Source of the DNA: Planktosalinus sp963975935
Lineage (GTDB): Bacteria; Bacteroidota; Bacteroidia; Flavobacteriales; Flavobacteriaceae
Direction of reading: 5' to 3'
DNA length: 64,000 nucleotides
Assembly: GCA_963975935.1 (NCBI GenBank)
Contig: CAXBIQ010000002.1
Span: 124,001-188,000 of the forward strand
Shown here one piece after another: positions 34,065 to 42,611 of the stretch. The stretch's first letter is position 1. Each line of letters begins with the position of its first letter. The notes beneath the pieces are model-generated. The model saw nothing but the letters and a program-made list of their open reading frames with translations. It did not search any database and was not told where the DNA came from. A program made the position numbers and the translations under genes.

Positions 34065-35525
34065 ATGAACGAAACGATAAGAAACCTTGAACCCAAGGCT
34101 GTTTGGAATAATTTTGCAGATCTTAACGCCGTCCCCAGGGCAAGTAAAAAGGAAGAGCGTGTCATTGCCTTTATGAAGGATTTTGGCAAAAAGTTAGACT
34201 TGGAGACTTTCGTAGACTCAGTGGGGAATGTAATCATCAGAAAGCCTGCAAGCCCGGGAATGGAACAAAGGACTCCTATAGTGATGCAGTCGCATCTTGA
34301 TATGGTACATCAAAAAAACAACGATGTAAATTTTGATTTTGAAACTCAAGGAATCGATATGTATGTTGATGGTGACTGGGTGCGTGCAAAAGGAACCACT
34401 TTGGGTGCTGATAATGGTCTGGGTGTTGCGACGATTATGGCCATCCTTGAAAGCAATGACATCAGCCATCCGCCGTTGGAGGCTCTTTTTACCATAGACG
34501 AAGAAACCGGAATGACCGGCGCAATGGGCCTGAAGGGAGGACTCCTTAACGGAAAAATACTTCTGAATCTCGATACGGAAGAAGATGATGAAATTGGAAT
34601 TGGATGTGCAGGAGGAGTTGACATCACGGCAACCCGAAAATATAAAGAAATTCCTTTAGCGGAAGGAGTTACAGGTTTTTCAATTCAGGTAACAGGTTTG
34701 CAGGGCGGCCACAGCGGAATGGATATTCACAAGGGGTTTGGCAACGCAAATAAATTGATGAACCGCCTGCTGTTTAAAGCAACAGAAGAGCTCGATGCCC
34801 TCATTTCATCTATAGATGGCGGAAGTTTGCGAAATGCAATTCCCAGAGAGAGCAATGCTGTTATAGTTGTCCCTAAAGTTAAAGAAGAGGCTTTTAATGA
34901 AGAGATGCAGCTACTGGCTGATGATATTACCGGGGAATATAAATTGATTGAACCGGCTTTAAAAATCAAAATTGACAAAACCGGTTTGCCGGCAAAAACG
35001 ATGGATGCTGATTCGCAGGAGCTTTTAGTAAAATCAATATATGCGGCTCACAATGGTGTTTTTAGAATGAGTCCGGCTATTGACGATCTGGTTGAAACGT
35101 CAAACAATATTGCACGTGTGCTTGTTTCGGAAGGGGATATTCACATTGGTTGCCTAACACGTTCCTCTGTGGAAAGTTCTAAGATGGACCTTGCAAATGC
35201 ATTGCGCGCTACATTTGAATTAATGGGTTGTGATGTAAAACTGAGCGGCGATTATCCCGGCTGGGCACCAAATATGGATAGCCCCATTTTAAAGGTTTTG
35301 GATGAATTATACCAAAAGATGAATGGTGAAAGAGCAGATATAGCCGCTTGTCACGCAGGACTTGAATGTGGAATCCTTGGTCAAAATTATCCTGATATGG
35401 ATATGATTTCTTTTGGCCCCACCATTAGGGGTGCACACTCTCCCGATGAACGGGCAAGTATTTCCTCAACCCAAAAATACTGGAAGTTTGTTCTGGAAAT
35501 TTTAAAAAACATTCCGGAGAACTAA
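34065..35525 (+). CDS. pepD: aminoacyl-histidine dipeptidase (PepD, M20 family)
   Basis: A cytosolic zinc dipeptidase that hydrolyses Xaa-His and other dipeptides. The length of 486 residues matches E. coli PepD. The dinuclear zinc site residues sit in QSHLDMVHQKN (His and Asp), GADNGLG (bridging Asp), and DEETGMTGA (Glu pair). The late CHAGLECGILG and SFGPTIRGAHSPDE give the remaining ligands. It stands alone, with its own -7 box at 34037 and a strong terminator at 35537. Confidence 0.97.
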   Translation: MNETIRNLEPKAVWNNFADLNAVPRASKKEERVIAFMKDFGKKLDLETFVDSVGNVIIRKPASPGMEQRTPIVMQSHLDMVHQKNNDVNFDFETQGIDMYVDGDWVRAKGTTLGADNGLGVATIMAILESNDISHPPLEALFTIDEETGMTGAMGLKGGLLNGKILLNLDTEEDDEIGIGCAGGVDITATRKYKEIPLAEGVTGFSIQVTGLQGGHSGMDIHKGFGNANKLMNRLLFKATEELDALISSIDGGSLRNAIPRESNAVIVVPKVKEEAFNEEMQLLADDITGEYKLIEPALKIKIDKTGLPAKTMDADSQELLVKSIYAAHNGVFRMSPAIDDLVETSNNIARVLVSEGDIHIGCLTRSSVESSKMDLANALRATFELMGCDVKLSGDYPGWAPNMDSPILKVLDELYQKMNGERADIAACHAGLECGILGQNYPDMDMISFGPTIRGAHSPDERASISSTQKYWKFVLEILKNIPEN

Positions 35526-35536
35526 ATATTACAAAT

Positions 35537-35569
35537 AAAAAAGCGTCTTGATATTCAAGACGCTTTTTT
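35537..35569. terminator. bidirectional intrinsic terminator
   Basis: A perfect 14-bp stem AAAAAAGCGTCTTG / CAAGACGCTTTTTT with a five-base loop, between the convergent pepD and the peptidyl-prolyl isomerase gene. Confidence 0.97.
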
Positions 35570-35590
35570 ACTTTAGGAATAAGATTTTAA

Positions 35591-36682
35591 TTAATTTGAA
35601 ACGTCAACCAGTTTGATTTTAAAAATTAAATCTGCATTGGGAGGAATGACATTTCCTGCGCCATTTTCTCCATACCCCAAATGAGAAGGAATATATAAAA
35701 CCGCTTCATCACCCACATTCATATTTAGCATACCTTCCCTGAAGCCTGCAATCAAACCGGCATCAGGACTGTAATTTGTGGGGAGTGGGGCATAGTCTCT
35801 GCGCGGGTCTACCATATCATATTTTTCAACAACTTCACGTTTACTGGAATCGAATAGCGTCCCGTCACTTAAGTAGCCTTCATAGTCTACAAAAACCTGT
35901 ACACCTTGTTGAGGTTTTTCACCATCGCCTCTTTCAGTGAAAACCATTTGAAGGCCTGAGGGCATTTCTTCAGCTTCTTTTTTAAGTTCTGCAAAGTGTC
36001 CAGCTGTTTCTTCTTTTACATCTTTTAAGGCTTCTTCTTTGGCAAGTCTTCTTTTTTCAATTTTCTCCATTTCTTCCTTAAAGGAATCCAGAGAGACATT
36101 TCCTTTTCTGATGATGTTCACTTCTTCCATAACAACAGCTTCAACAGGCTTGTCTCTTTGGTCAGTTTCTACCTGGCCAATGGCTTCAACGATTTCCATG
36201 CCCATAACCACTTCACCAAAAACAGTGTGACGACCATTCAAATGTGGCGTTTCCTTAAGGGTAATAAAAAACTGGCTTCCGTTTGTAGCGGGACCGGAAT
36301 TTGCCATCGACAGGATTCCCTTTTTATTGTGTGTAAGGGTATCAACGATTTCATCAGGAAATTTATATCCCGGGCCACCGGCTCCTGTTCCTGCCGGATC
36401 ACCACCCTGAATCATAAAATCTTTGATTACGCGGTGAAACGTCAGGCTGTCATAGAAACGCTTACCTGATAGTGATGTGTCAACCATTGTATTTTTACCC
36501 TCTGCAAGATCTACAAAATTGGAAACTGTAAGAGGTGTCTGGTTGTGGTATAATTTTGCAACAAATGTACCTTTGTTAGTTATAAATTCAGCATATACAC
36601 CATCTTCAAGGTCAGGATATTTATCTTGACAAGCAAATAGTGTTAACGCAAAAAAAGCAAATAATAAGGTTGTTTTTCTCAT
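35591..36682 (-). CDS. dual-domain peptidyl-prolyl isomerase: cyclophilin plus FKBP, lipoprotein
   Basis: A 363-residue lipoprotein (MRKTTLLFAFFALTLFAC, Cys18). Residues ~25-190 form a cyclophilin: FHRVIKDFMIQGGDPAGTG, SMANSGPATNGSQFFITL and HLNGRHTVFGEV. A charged helical linker follows (~195-245). Residues ~255-363 form an FKBP: VFVDYEGYLSDGTLFDSS, GFREGMLNMNVGDEAVLYIP and LGYGENG. Both isomerase types in one envelope protein suggest a proline-folding chaperone for secreted proteins. It follows gldI by 13 bases, and the start fits the lipobox; an ATG 30 bases upstream would spoil it. Operon: DHH, gldI, this gene. Confidence 0.95.
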   Translation of the reverse strand: MRKTTLLFAFFALTLFACQDKYPDLEDGVYAEFITNKGTFVAKLYHNQTPLTVSNFVDLAEGKNTMVDTSLSGKRFYDSLTFHRVIKDFMIQGGDPAGTGAGGPGYKFPDEIVDTLTHNKKGILSMANSGPATNGSQFFITLKETPHLNGRHTVFGEVVMGMEIVEAIGQVETDQRDKPVEAVVMEEVNIIRKGNVSLDSFKEEMEKIEKRRLAKEEALKDVKEETAGHFAELKKEAEEMPSGLQMVFTERGDGEKPQQGVQVFVDYEGYLSDGTLFDSSKREVVEKYDMVDPRRDYAPLPTNYSPDAGLIAGFREGMLNMNVGDEAVLYIPSHLGYGENGAGNVIPPNADLIFKIKLVDVSN

Positions 36683-36695
36683 AAAATAATTGGTT

Positions 36696-37238
36696 TTAAT
36701 TAATTTGTTCAATGTTTAATATAGTTACAGTGCTTTTAATGGACATGTTTGTACCTATTTTATTTAAATCACCATAGTATCCATAAGCTTTGTAAGAGGG
36801 GAATATAAAAGTTACGGTTTCTCCTTCTTTCATTAATTTAAGCCCTTCCCGCAAGCCGGTTATGATTTCTTCTTTATCCATATGGTATGTTTGCACACCC
36901 AATTCTTCTTTTGAATAAATTATGTTTCCGTCAAGGTCTTTAACTTCTTGTTGAAACTCTACCACATCACCAAAGTCTGCTATTTCAGTTTCATCAGGTT
37001 TTTGATTTTCATAATAGTACCAAAAGCCCAATTCTGAATTTAAATAATCACGGGTGCTGTCTTTTTCAATAACAGATTGAATGTCTTTTTCTTCTTGCTC
37101 AATCCATGCCTTGTTTCTCTCAACAGATTCGCTGATATGGCTTCCGGAGGAAACTTTTACGGGGCGGCGTGCTTCGGGTGTTTTGCAACTCCAGAGCATT
37201 GTTGATGCTAATAAAATGTATATGAGAAAATTACGCAT
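36696..37238 (-). CDS. gldI: gliding-motility-associated peptidyl-prolyl isomerase GldI
   Basis: A 180-residue FKBP-type lipoprotein (MRNFLIYILLASTMLWSC, Cys18) needed for gliding in the Flavobacterium model, presumably by folding T9SS/gliding parts. The FKBP domain spans ~85-178 (VVEFQQEVKDLDGNIIYS, GLREGLKLMKEGETVTFIFP, YKAYGYYGD). Active-site features are less complete than in the neighbouring isomerase. It overlaps the upstream DHH gene by eight bases and is followed by the second isomerase, so all three are co-transcribed. It is evidence for the gliding/T9SS apparatus even though no other gld gene is here. Confidence 0.92.
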   Translation of the reverse strand: MRNFLIYILLASTMLWSCKTPEARRPVKVSSGSHISESVERNKAWIEQEEKDIQSVIEKDSTRDYLNSELGFWYYYENQKPDETEIADFGDVVEFQQEVKDLDGNIIYSKEELGVQTYHMDKEEIITGLREGLKLMKEGETVTFIFPSYKAYGYYGDLNKIGTNMSIKSTVTILNIEQIN

Positions 37239-38250
37239 TTGACAACTGACTTTTATAGTATTGCAATTTACTAATAAAATGGGAAACCGTGTCCTTTAGA
37301 CTAAGATTACTTTTTCCGCCTGCAGCGTTATTGTGACCACCACCATCAAAATGGTTTCTTGCAAATTCATTCACAGAAAATGTCCCAATACTCCTGAAAG
37401 ATATCTTAATCACTTTTTCAGCATTGTGCTCAATAAAAATAGCTGCGAAAACAATGTTTTTTATAGAAAGTGCGTAATTGACAAAGCCTTCAGTATCTCC
37501 TTTTTGAAAATTATATTTGTCCAGCTCCTTTTGAGAAAGTGTTATGTATGCTGTTTTGTATTCATCGAGTACTACGAGGTTTTGTAATGCCACACCCAGC
37601 AACTGCATCCTGTTTGTACTGTTGTTGTCAAAAAGTGCCTGGTGAATGGCGGCATTGTCGATTCCTAAGTTAATTAAACTAGCTGCTACATTGTGAGTGG
37701 TGCTGGTGGTTGAGCTAAACCTGAACGAACCGGTATCTGTCACGATTCCTGTGTAGATACACGTTGCAATATCCTTATCCAGAGCGTTAATTCCACCCAT
37801 AAACTCTATAAAGTGGTAGACCATTTGTGCTGTAGAACAAATAGTAACATCACTGTATTGATATGTTGCATAGTCATCCGGTTGTTGATGATGATCAATC
37901 ATCACATAGGGAGTTGTAAGTTTTTGTAGCACCTGCTCCAGATTCCCCACACGGGAAAAGGAATTGAAGTCCAAAGTAAATACCAGATCTGCATCGTTTA
38001 AAAAGGTTTCGGTTTTTTCAGTATCTTTTTCATAAACCAAAACATTGTCTGCCTGCGGCAGCCATTTCAGAAAATCGGGAAAATCATTGGGAACTATTAC
38101 CTGTGTGTTATGGCCTTGTTTTTTAAGGAATATTGAGAGGGCCAGGGTAGATCCTAAAGCGTCTCCATCAGGATTTTTGTGACCTAATATTGCAATTTTT
38201 CGGGGGGTGTTTAAAAGCTCTTTTAACGCTTCAATTTCTTCTTGTTTCAT
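37231..38250 (-). CDS. DHH family phosphoesterase, NrnA-like
   Basis: A 339-residue DHH/DHHA1 phosphoesterase: nanoRNA degradation and/or pAp phosphatase by family. The metal motifs are GHKNPDGDALGSTLAL, DLVFTLDFNS, the family-naming DHH in IDHHQQPDD, and IVTDTGSFRFS. DHHA1 follows with GGGHNNAAGG. The gene is first in the DHH-gldI-isomerase operon and divergent from ndk. Whether it acts on nanoRNA, pAp or c-di-AMP products cannot be told from the sequence. Confidence 0.93.
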   Translation of the reverse strand: MKQEEIEALKELLNTPRKIAILGHKNPDGDALGSTLALSIFLKKQGHNTQVIVPNDFPDFLKWLPQADNVLVYEKDTEKTETFLNDADLVFTLDFNSFSRVGNLEQVLQKLTTPYVMIDHHQQPDDYATYQYSDVTICSTAQMVYHFIEFMGGINALDKDIATCIYTGIVTDTGSFRFSSTTSTTHNVAASLINLGIDNAAIHQALFDNNSTNRMQLLGVALQNLVVLDEYKTAYITLSQKELDKYNFQKGDTEGFVNYALSIKNIVFAAIFIEHNAEKVIKISFRSIGTFSVNEFARNHFDGGGHNNAAGGKSNLSLKDTVSHFISKLQYYKSQLSNA

Positions 38251-38330
38251 AAGTGGCTAAGATACAAATTTGATTGGAGACTGAGGAAAAACAATTTTTG
38301 ATTTTAGAAGAATTATAAGGCTTTCACTAG

Positions 38331-38358
38331 TTGAATTACGAATAAAAAACTACTTTTG
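38331..38358 (+). promoter_or_regulatory. promoter of ndk
   Basis: TTG at 38331-38333 and TACTTTTG at 38351-38358, 17 bases apart, resemble the Bacteroidota -33/-7 pair. The start codon is 22 bases downstream of the -7 box. Confidence 0.65.
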
Positions 38359-38379
38359 CACCAAATTAAAAAAAAGAAA

Positions 38380-38799
38380 ATGGCAACAAATAGAACATTT
38401 ACCATGCTTAAACCTGACAGTGTTGAAAAAGGGCACGTTGGGGCAATACTTGAAAAAATTAACAGTTCCGGTTTTAGAATCGTAGCGATGAAAATGACTC
38501 AAATGACCACTGATGATGCTAAGGCTTTTTATGCAGTTCACAAGGAGCGTCCGTTTTATGGCGAACTTGTGGAGTATATGACTCGTGGTCCCATTGTAGC
38601 TGCCATATTGGAAAAGGATAATGCAGTTGATGATTTCAGAAAATTAATTGGTGCAACAAATCCTGCTGAAGCAGCTGAAGGAACCATCCGTAAATTGTAT
38701 GCAGCGTCTATTGGAGAAAATGCCGTTCACGGAAGTGACAGCGATGAAAATGCAGCCATTGAAGGTGCTTTTCATTTTTCAGGAAGAGAGATGTTTTAA
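38380..38799 (+). CDS. ndk: nucleoside-diphosphate kinase
   Basis: Transfers the gamma phosphate among NTPs and NDPs. The start is 38380 (MATNRTFTMLKPDSV): the frame's eight upstream codons (MHQIKKKK) fall in the promoter region. The 139 residues match the family. The catalytic His is in NAVHGSDSDENA near residue 115, with the Kpn loop and ARATNP-like GATNPAEA. It is monocistronic, with a strong terminator at 38820. Confidence 0.97.
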   Translation: MATNRTFTMLKPDSVEKGHVGAILEKINSSGFRIVAMKMTQMTTDDAKAFYAVHKERPFYGELVEYMTRGPIVAAILEKDNAVDDFRKLIGATNPAEAAEGTIRKLYAASIGENAVHGSDSDENAAIEGAFHFSGREMF

Positions 38800-38819
38800 T
38801 TAAAACATTCACTATATTG

Positions 38820-38856
38820 AAAAAGGGAGTTTAGTTTTTTGCTAAACTCCCTTTTT
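38820..38856. terminator. bidirectional intrinsic terminator
   Basis: A perfect 15-bp stem AAAAAGGGAGTTTAG / CTAAACTCCCTTTTT with a seven-base loop between convergent ndk and the DciA-type gene. Confidence 0.97.
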
Positions 38857-39153
38857 TTATCTCAGTACCAGTTCTTTGATGATGTCCTCTCCCAATGCTT
38901 CATTCATCAAGGTGATGATTTTTTGCTTTCCGTAACTTAGCTCTTCCCTCAGCACGCTGGAACTTAGTTCCACATAAAGTTTACTGCCGTCAAGTTTAAT
39001 GTTTGTGGTATATTTTTTAATGGCAGGACCCATTAAATCATTCCAGGCATCTGCTGCCTGAACTTTTTTCAAGCCTTTTTCAAGCTTATTTGTAGATACA
39101 AACTCTTTGAGTACATCACTTATTGAAACTTCCTCTCCATGTCTTTTTTTCAT
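38857..39153 (-). CDS. DUF721 / DciA-like protein
   Basis: A 98-residue protein of the DUF721 family, i.e. the DciA type that loads the replicative helicase DnaB in bacteria without DnaC. The KH-like fold motif is AWNDLMGPAIKKYTTNIKLDGSKLYVEL, and SSVLREELSYGKQKI is the family's end. The start overlaps the upstream lipoprotein stop by four bases (ATGA), so the recF-lipoprotein-DUF721 set is one translation-coupled operon. It is short even for the family; the domain is complete. Confidence 0.9.
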   Translation of the reverse strand: MKKRHGEEVSISDVLKEFVSTNKLEKGLKKVQAADAWNDLMGPAIKKYTTNIKLDGSKLYVELSSSVLREELSYGKQKIITLMNEALGEDIIKELVLR

Positions 39154-39590
39154 TCTTCCAGGTTTAAGCCTTCATAGCGTTTATACTTGTATATTTTCGC
39201 ATCCTCATTTTCAATGATGAGGTGTGTTTCATCTGCTCTTTCCACAGTTTCTTTCCAATTGTGAAAAGGGGTCGTGTAGTAGAGTTGCACTTTATCATCT
39301 TCAATTTTAACTTCTATTTTTTCACTGTCATCTGTGATTTTAAAACTTCCATCCAGCTGAGGTGCCACTTTTTTTCTGAAACCGGTGCTGTCTGAGATTT
39401 GGATAAAATCAATCAGGGTGTTGATGGTATAGTCTTTTTTCTCACCATCTGGCATGATGACTTCTTCAATTTCCCAATACCCGTTTATATGGCTGAGCTG
39501 CTCTTCGTGGTTTGTTTGTTTACACGAAAAAGTTACAGAAATTATAAAGGCTGTGAGAATAAATTTAATCCTGTTTTTGGGCGAAAACAT
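39150..39590 (-). CDS. lipocalin-like lipoprotein
   Basis: A 146-residue lipoprotein; the signal MFSPKNRIKFILTAFIISVTFSC has lipobox Cys23. The rest (INGYWEIEEVIMPDGEKKDYT, FKITDDSEKIEVKIEDDKVQLYYTT) fits a small eight-stranded barrel of the lipocalin-like type widespread in Flavobacteriaceae. It lies between recF (50 bases) and DUF721 (four-base overlap), an odd envelope gene in a replication operon. I cannot assign a ligand. Confidence 0.85.
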   Translation of the reverse strand: MFSPKNRIKFILTAFIISVTFSCKQTNHEEQLSHINGYWEIEEVIMPDGEKKDYTINTLIDFIQISDSTGFRKKVAPQLDGSFKITDDSEKIEVKIEDDKVQLYYTTPFHNWKETVERADETHLIIENEDAKIYKYKRYEGLNLEE

Positions 39591-39640
39591 ATATTTTGTT
39601 TTGATGGTTAAAGATAAGAAATCTCATAAAGTTGAAGCTG

Positions 39641-40720
39641 TTATAACCGAAACATTTTATATGTCTGGTGTACTTTTTTTATAATATTTTCGGTGCGCTC
39701 AGGGTGGGTATCACTGATAAACAATTGTCCGAAATTCTCACGTTCCACCAACGTTATGATTTGTTCTACACGGCTTTCGTCAAGTTTATCAAAAATATCA
39801 TCCAGCAGTAAAATGGGGTTGACCTTGCTCAGGGCTTTAAGAAAATCAAATTGGGCAAGCTTCAATGCAATCAAATAGGATTTTTGTTGCCCCTGAGAGC
39901 CAAATTTTTTAATAGGAAAGGAATCAATTTCAAAACTCAGGTCGTCTTTGTGAATACCCACCGATGTATATTGCAAGGCACGGTCTTTTGGATAATTTTC
40001 TTCCAGTAACTGAAGCAGGTCCTTGTCCTCCAGTTGGCTGTTATAATTCAGGTTTACCGCTTCTTTTCCATTGGTGATTGATTTATGCCTTTTGTTAAAG
40101 ATGGGGGTGAAGGTTTTAATAAACTCTTTTCTTTTGTTGAAAATTATTGTCCCCAGCTGGTCCATTTGTTTGTTGTAGATTTCAAGGGTGTCTTTGTTGC
40201 TGGTATTGTTTGCTGCAAAATATTTTAAAAGTGCATTGCGTTGTGCCAGCACTTTATTGTAGGCAATCAAGGTGGTAAGGTAGTTTTGGTCGCCTTGTGA
40301 AATTACACCGTCCATAAATTTTCTTCGGGTATCACTGCCTTCTGTGATAAGATCACGGTCTGCAGGTGAAATTATCACAAGGGGTATCAGGCCCACGTGG
40401 TCTGCAAATTTTTCATATTCCTTGCCGTTGCGTTTGATGATTTTTTTCTGGCCGCGCTTGGCGCTTACGATGATGCGTTCCTGTTTTTCGTTTTTTTGAT
40501 AGGTGCCGTCAATCACAAAAAAATCAGCATCGTGATTGATATTTTGTGTTGTTATGGGGTTGAAATAACTTTTTCCGAAGGACAAATGATAGATAGCGTC
40601 CAAAACATTGGTTTTTCCGACACCATTATTACCCACAAAGCAATTTATTTTATGGTCAAAGTCAAAATTTACGGCTTCAAAGTTTTTATAATTTACTAAG
40701 GATAGTGTGGTTAAATGCAT
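39641..40720 (-). CDS. recF: DNA replication and repair protein RecF
   Basis: An SMC-like ATPase that helps RecOR load RecA at gaps. The 359 residues match the family. Walker A is GNNGVGKTN (~30), the signature-like region GSQGQQKSYLIAL (~270), Walker B and D-loop ILLLDDIFDKLDESR (~300). It is the first gene of its operon; TAATTTTG on the minus strand at 40770-40777 is a likely -7 box. dnaA/dnaN are not adjacent, as usual in Bacteroidota. Confidence 0.97.
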   Translation of the reverse strand: MHLTTLSLVNYKNFEAVNFDFDHKINCFVGNNGVGKTNVLDAIYHLSFGKSYFNPITTQNINHDADFFVIDGTYQKNEKQERIIVSAKRGQKKIIKRNGKEYEKFADHVGLIPLVIISPADRDLITEGSDTRRKFMDGVISQGDQNYLTTLIAYNKVLAQRNALLKYFAANNTSNKDTLEIYNKQMDQLGTIIFNKRKEFIKTFTPIFNKRHKSITNGKEAVNLNYNSQLEDKDLLQLLEENYPKDRALQYTSVGIHKDDLSFEIDSFPIKKFGSQGQQKSYLIALKLAQFDFLKALSKVNPILLLDDIFDKLDESRVEQIITLVERENFGQLFISDTHPERTENIIKKVHQTYKMFRL

Positions 40721-40838
40721 AAAGAGTTGAAAACGTGGTTTTTGAAAAACGGTTCCTTTCGCCGAAAGGCAAAATTAAGAATCTGCAAATTATTGAAAAA
40801 TAACAAATATTTTAGCTTTTAAATTATAATAAAAATTT

Positions 40839-40846
40839 TATTTTTG
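40839..40846 (+). promoter_or_regulatory. -7 box TATTTTTG before the TPR gene
   Basis: TATTTTTG matches TAnnTTTG, 20 bases before the start codon and followed by GCCCC. Confidence 0.55.
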
Positions 40847-40866
40847 CCCCTCACTAAAGATATATT

Positions 40867-41631
40867 ATGGCTACATATAAAAAGAGAGGGCATAAGCCAA
40901 AAACAAAAGAAGAAAAGCAAGCAGCTATTGAAGACCAAAGCACAACGGCTGAAGTTTTTAACACGCTGGATGAAGGTGCTTCAAAAACCGAGCAATGGGT
41001 TGCGAAAAACCAAAAGTACTTATTTGTTATTATAGGTGTTGTTGCTGTGGGTGTTTTAGGGTATCTGGCATACAACGAGTATGTTGTAAAGCCAAACCAA
41101 CTTGAAGCTTCAAACGAAATGTACCAGGCACAGGTGTATTTTGAACAAGCACTTGATGCTCCCCAGCAGGACTCTTTGTACAACCTCGCTTTAAATGGCG
41201 GTCAGGGTAAATATGGTTTTCTTGATATCATTGACAACTATGGTGGCACAGATGCTGCAAACATCGCACGGTATTATGCCGGAATTTCCTATATGAAACT
41301 GGGTAAATATAAAGAGGCTATTGACTACCTTGATGATTTTAAACCAAAAGATGCTATGCTTGGCCCCATTGCCAAAGGAAGTATAGGTGATGCCTTTGCA
41401 CAATTAAACCAAAAGGAAGACGCTCTTAAATATTATAAAGAAGCAGCTACTTTAAATGAAAATGAGTTCACCTCACCAAAATATCTTTTGAAAGCGGCAA
41501 TCATTTCGTTGCAATTGGGCAACGGAAGTGAGGCCCTGAAGCATTTGAATAAAATCAAGACTGATTTTCCAAATGCCACAGAAGCTTCTCAAATAGACGT
41601 ATATATTGGACAGGCAGAAGCGATGAATTAA
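40867..41631 (+). CDS. TPR protein with one membrane helix, YfgM-like
   Basis: A 254-residue protein. The cytosolic N-terminus (~1-55) is followed by one membrane anchor at ~56-75 (YLFVIIGVVAVGVLGYLAY). The C-terminal part has TPR units (YYAGISYMKLGKYKEAIDYL, GSIGDAFAQLNQKEDALKYYKEA, LLKAAIISLQLGNGSEALKHL). It resembles the YfgM type that binds SecYEG and periplasmic chaperones. It is followed by ribH after 54 bases. A role in secretion quality control is inference. Confidence 0.88.
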   Translation: MATYKKRGHKPKTKEEKQAAIEDQSTTAEVFNTLDEGASKTEQWVAKNQKYLFVIIGVVAVGVLGYLAYNEYVVKPNQLEASNEMYQAQVYFEQALDAPQQDSLYNLALNGGQGKYGFLDIIDNYGGTDAANIARYYAGISYMKLGKYKEAIDYLDDFKPKDAMLGPIAKGSIGDAFAQLNQKEDALKYYKEAATLNENEFTSPKYLLKAAIISLQLGNGSEALKHLNKIKTDFPNATEASQIDVYIGQAEAMN

Positions 41632-41685
41632 AACTTTCAAAATCATTTTCTGAAACGGGAGAGATTTTGAAGTTACAAAAGTACT

Positions 41686-42183
41686 ATGGCTACTATAAAT
41701 AAAAATTTATCAGAATATGATAAAGCTACAATCCCAAACGCGAAGGACTTTCGGTTTGGGATTGTTGTTTCTGAATGGAACGATGCTATCACCGGAAATC
41801 TTTTTCAGGGAGCTTTTGATGCGTTGAAAGCCCATGGCGCCATCAATGACAACATCGTGCGTTGGGATGTTCCCGGGAGTTTTGAACTTATTTACGGTTG
41901 CAAACGGATGTCAACAAGTTATGATATGCTCGATGCAATCATCGCCATAGGGTGTGTGATTCAGGGAGAGACCAAGCATTTTGATTTTGTGTGTGAAGGA
42001 GTGACACAAGGCATTGTTGACCTTAACCTTCAGGGAAACATCCCCGTTATTTTTTGTCTCCTTACAGACAATACCATGCAGCAGTCCATTGATCGCAGTG
42101 GCGGCAAACACGGTAACAAAGGCACCGAAGCCGGTATTGCTGCCATCAAGATGGCACAGCTTCGCAAAGAGTCAAAATTTTAA
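41686..42183 (+). CDS. ribH: 6,7-dimethyl-8-ribityllumazine synthase
   Basis: Condenses 5-amino-6-ribitylaminouracil with 3,4-dihydroxy-2-butanone 4-phosphate in riboflavin synthesis; it forms icosahedral or pentameric assemblies. It has 165 residues. Family motifs: FRFGIVVSEWNDAIT near the start, VPGSFELIYG, the catalytic His in GETKHFDFVCEG near 88, and NTMQQSIDRSGGKHGNKG. No FMN riboswitch is seen before it. It lies between a TPR gene and a small membrane-protein gene. Confidence 0.97.
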   Translation: MATINKNLSEYDKATIPNAKDFRFGIVVSEWNDAITGNLFQGAFDALKAHGAINDNIVRWDVPGSFELIYGCKRMSTSYDMLDAIIAIGCVIQGETKHFDFVCEGVTQGIVDLNLQGNIPVIFCLLTDNTMQQSIDRSGGKHGNKGTEAGIAAIKMAQLRKESKF

Positions 42184-42298
42184 TTCCCAAAAAAACGCTT
42201 TAAAAGACGTTTCATTTTTTCTTCAGGCACACTGCTGTCCTGCTTTTTTTGTTAACAATTTTTCTTTAAACCAATTCGGCATTCTTTTTGTTTTTGAG

Positions 42299-42306
42299 TA
42301 CCTTTG
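42299..42306 (+). promoter_or_regulatory. -7 box TACCTTTG before the small membrane gene and mutL
   Basis: A TAnnTTTG match 14 bases before the ATG at 42321. A TTCG at 42275-42278 with a 20-base gap is a possible imperfect -33. Confidence 0.55.
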
Positions 42307-42320
42307 AAAACACAGAGATT

Positions 42321-42611
42321 ATGGGAATATTTAAAACAAAGCAGAACAAAAGATTTGGATATGAACCTCGTTATTACAAGAGTGATAAAGAGGGAAGTCC
42401 CTTTGAAATTGAACGAAAGTTTGACAAGTATCGAAAGAGTACAGGGAGTGTTCCCGGGCTTAAAGGAAAATTTGTCAATGCCTGGGATGATTTCAGAAAC
42501 AATTCAGATGCTAAAACAAACAAGACGATTTTAATTATCGTTGCTATTTTTATTTTCATATTCTTATTCATTATTGATTTTGACCTTTCTATATTTATGA
42601 AGCCCCTTTAA
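42321..42611 (+). CDS. small C-tail-anchored protein, Flavobacteriia family
   Basis: A 96-residue protein: MGIFKTKQNKRFGYEPRYYK, then a charged middle (EIERKFDKYRKSTGSVPG) and a single membrane helix at ~73-91 (ILIIVAIFIFIFLFIIDF). Related Flavobacteriia proteins beside ribH are sometimes called 'riboflavin synthase subunit beta', but this one shows no catalytic feature of that enzyme, so I do not adopt the name. The start at 42321 is preferred over an ATG 33 bases earlier that lies on the promoter side. Its stop directly precedes the mutL start; co-translation is likely. Confidence 0.8.
   Translation: MGIFKTKQNKRFGYEPRYYKSDKEGSPFEIERKFDKYRKSTGSVPGLKGKFVNAWDDFRNNSDAKTNKTILIIVAIFIFIFLFIIDFDLSIFMKPL

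Noticed and set aside
41632..41685. FMN riboswitch before ribH
   Set aside because: The 54-base gap is too short, and the conserved RFN elements are absent.
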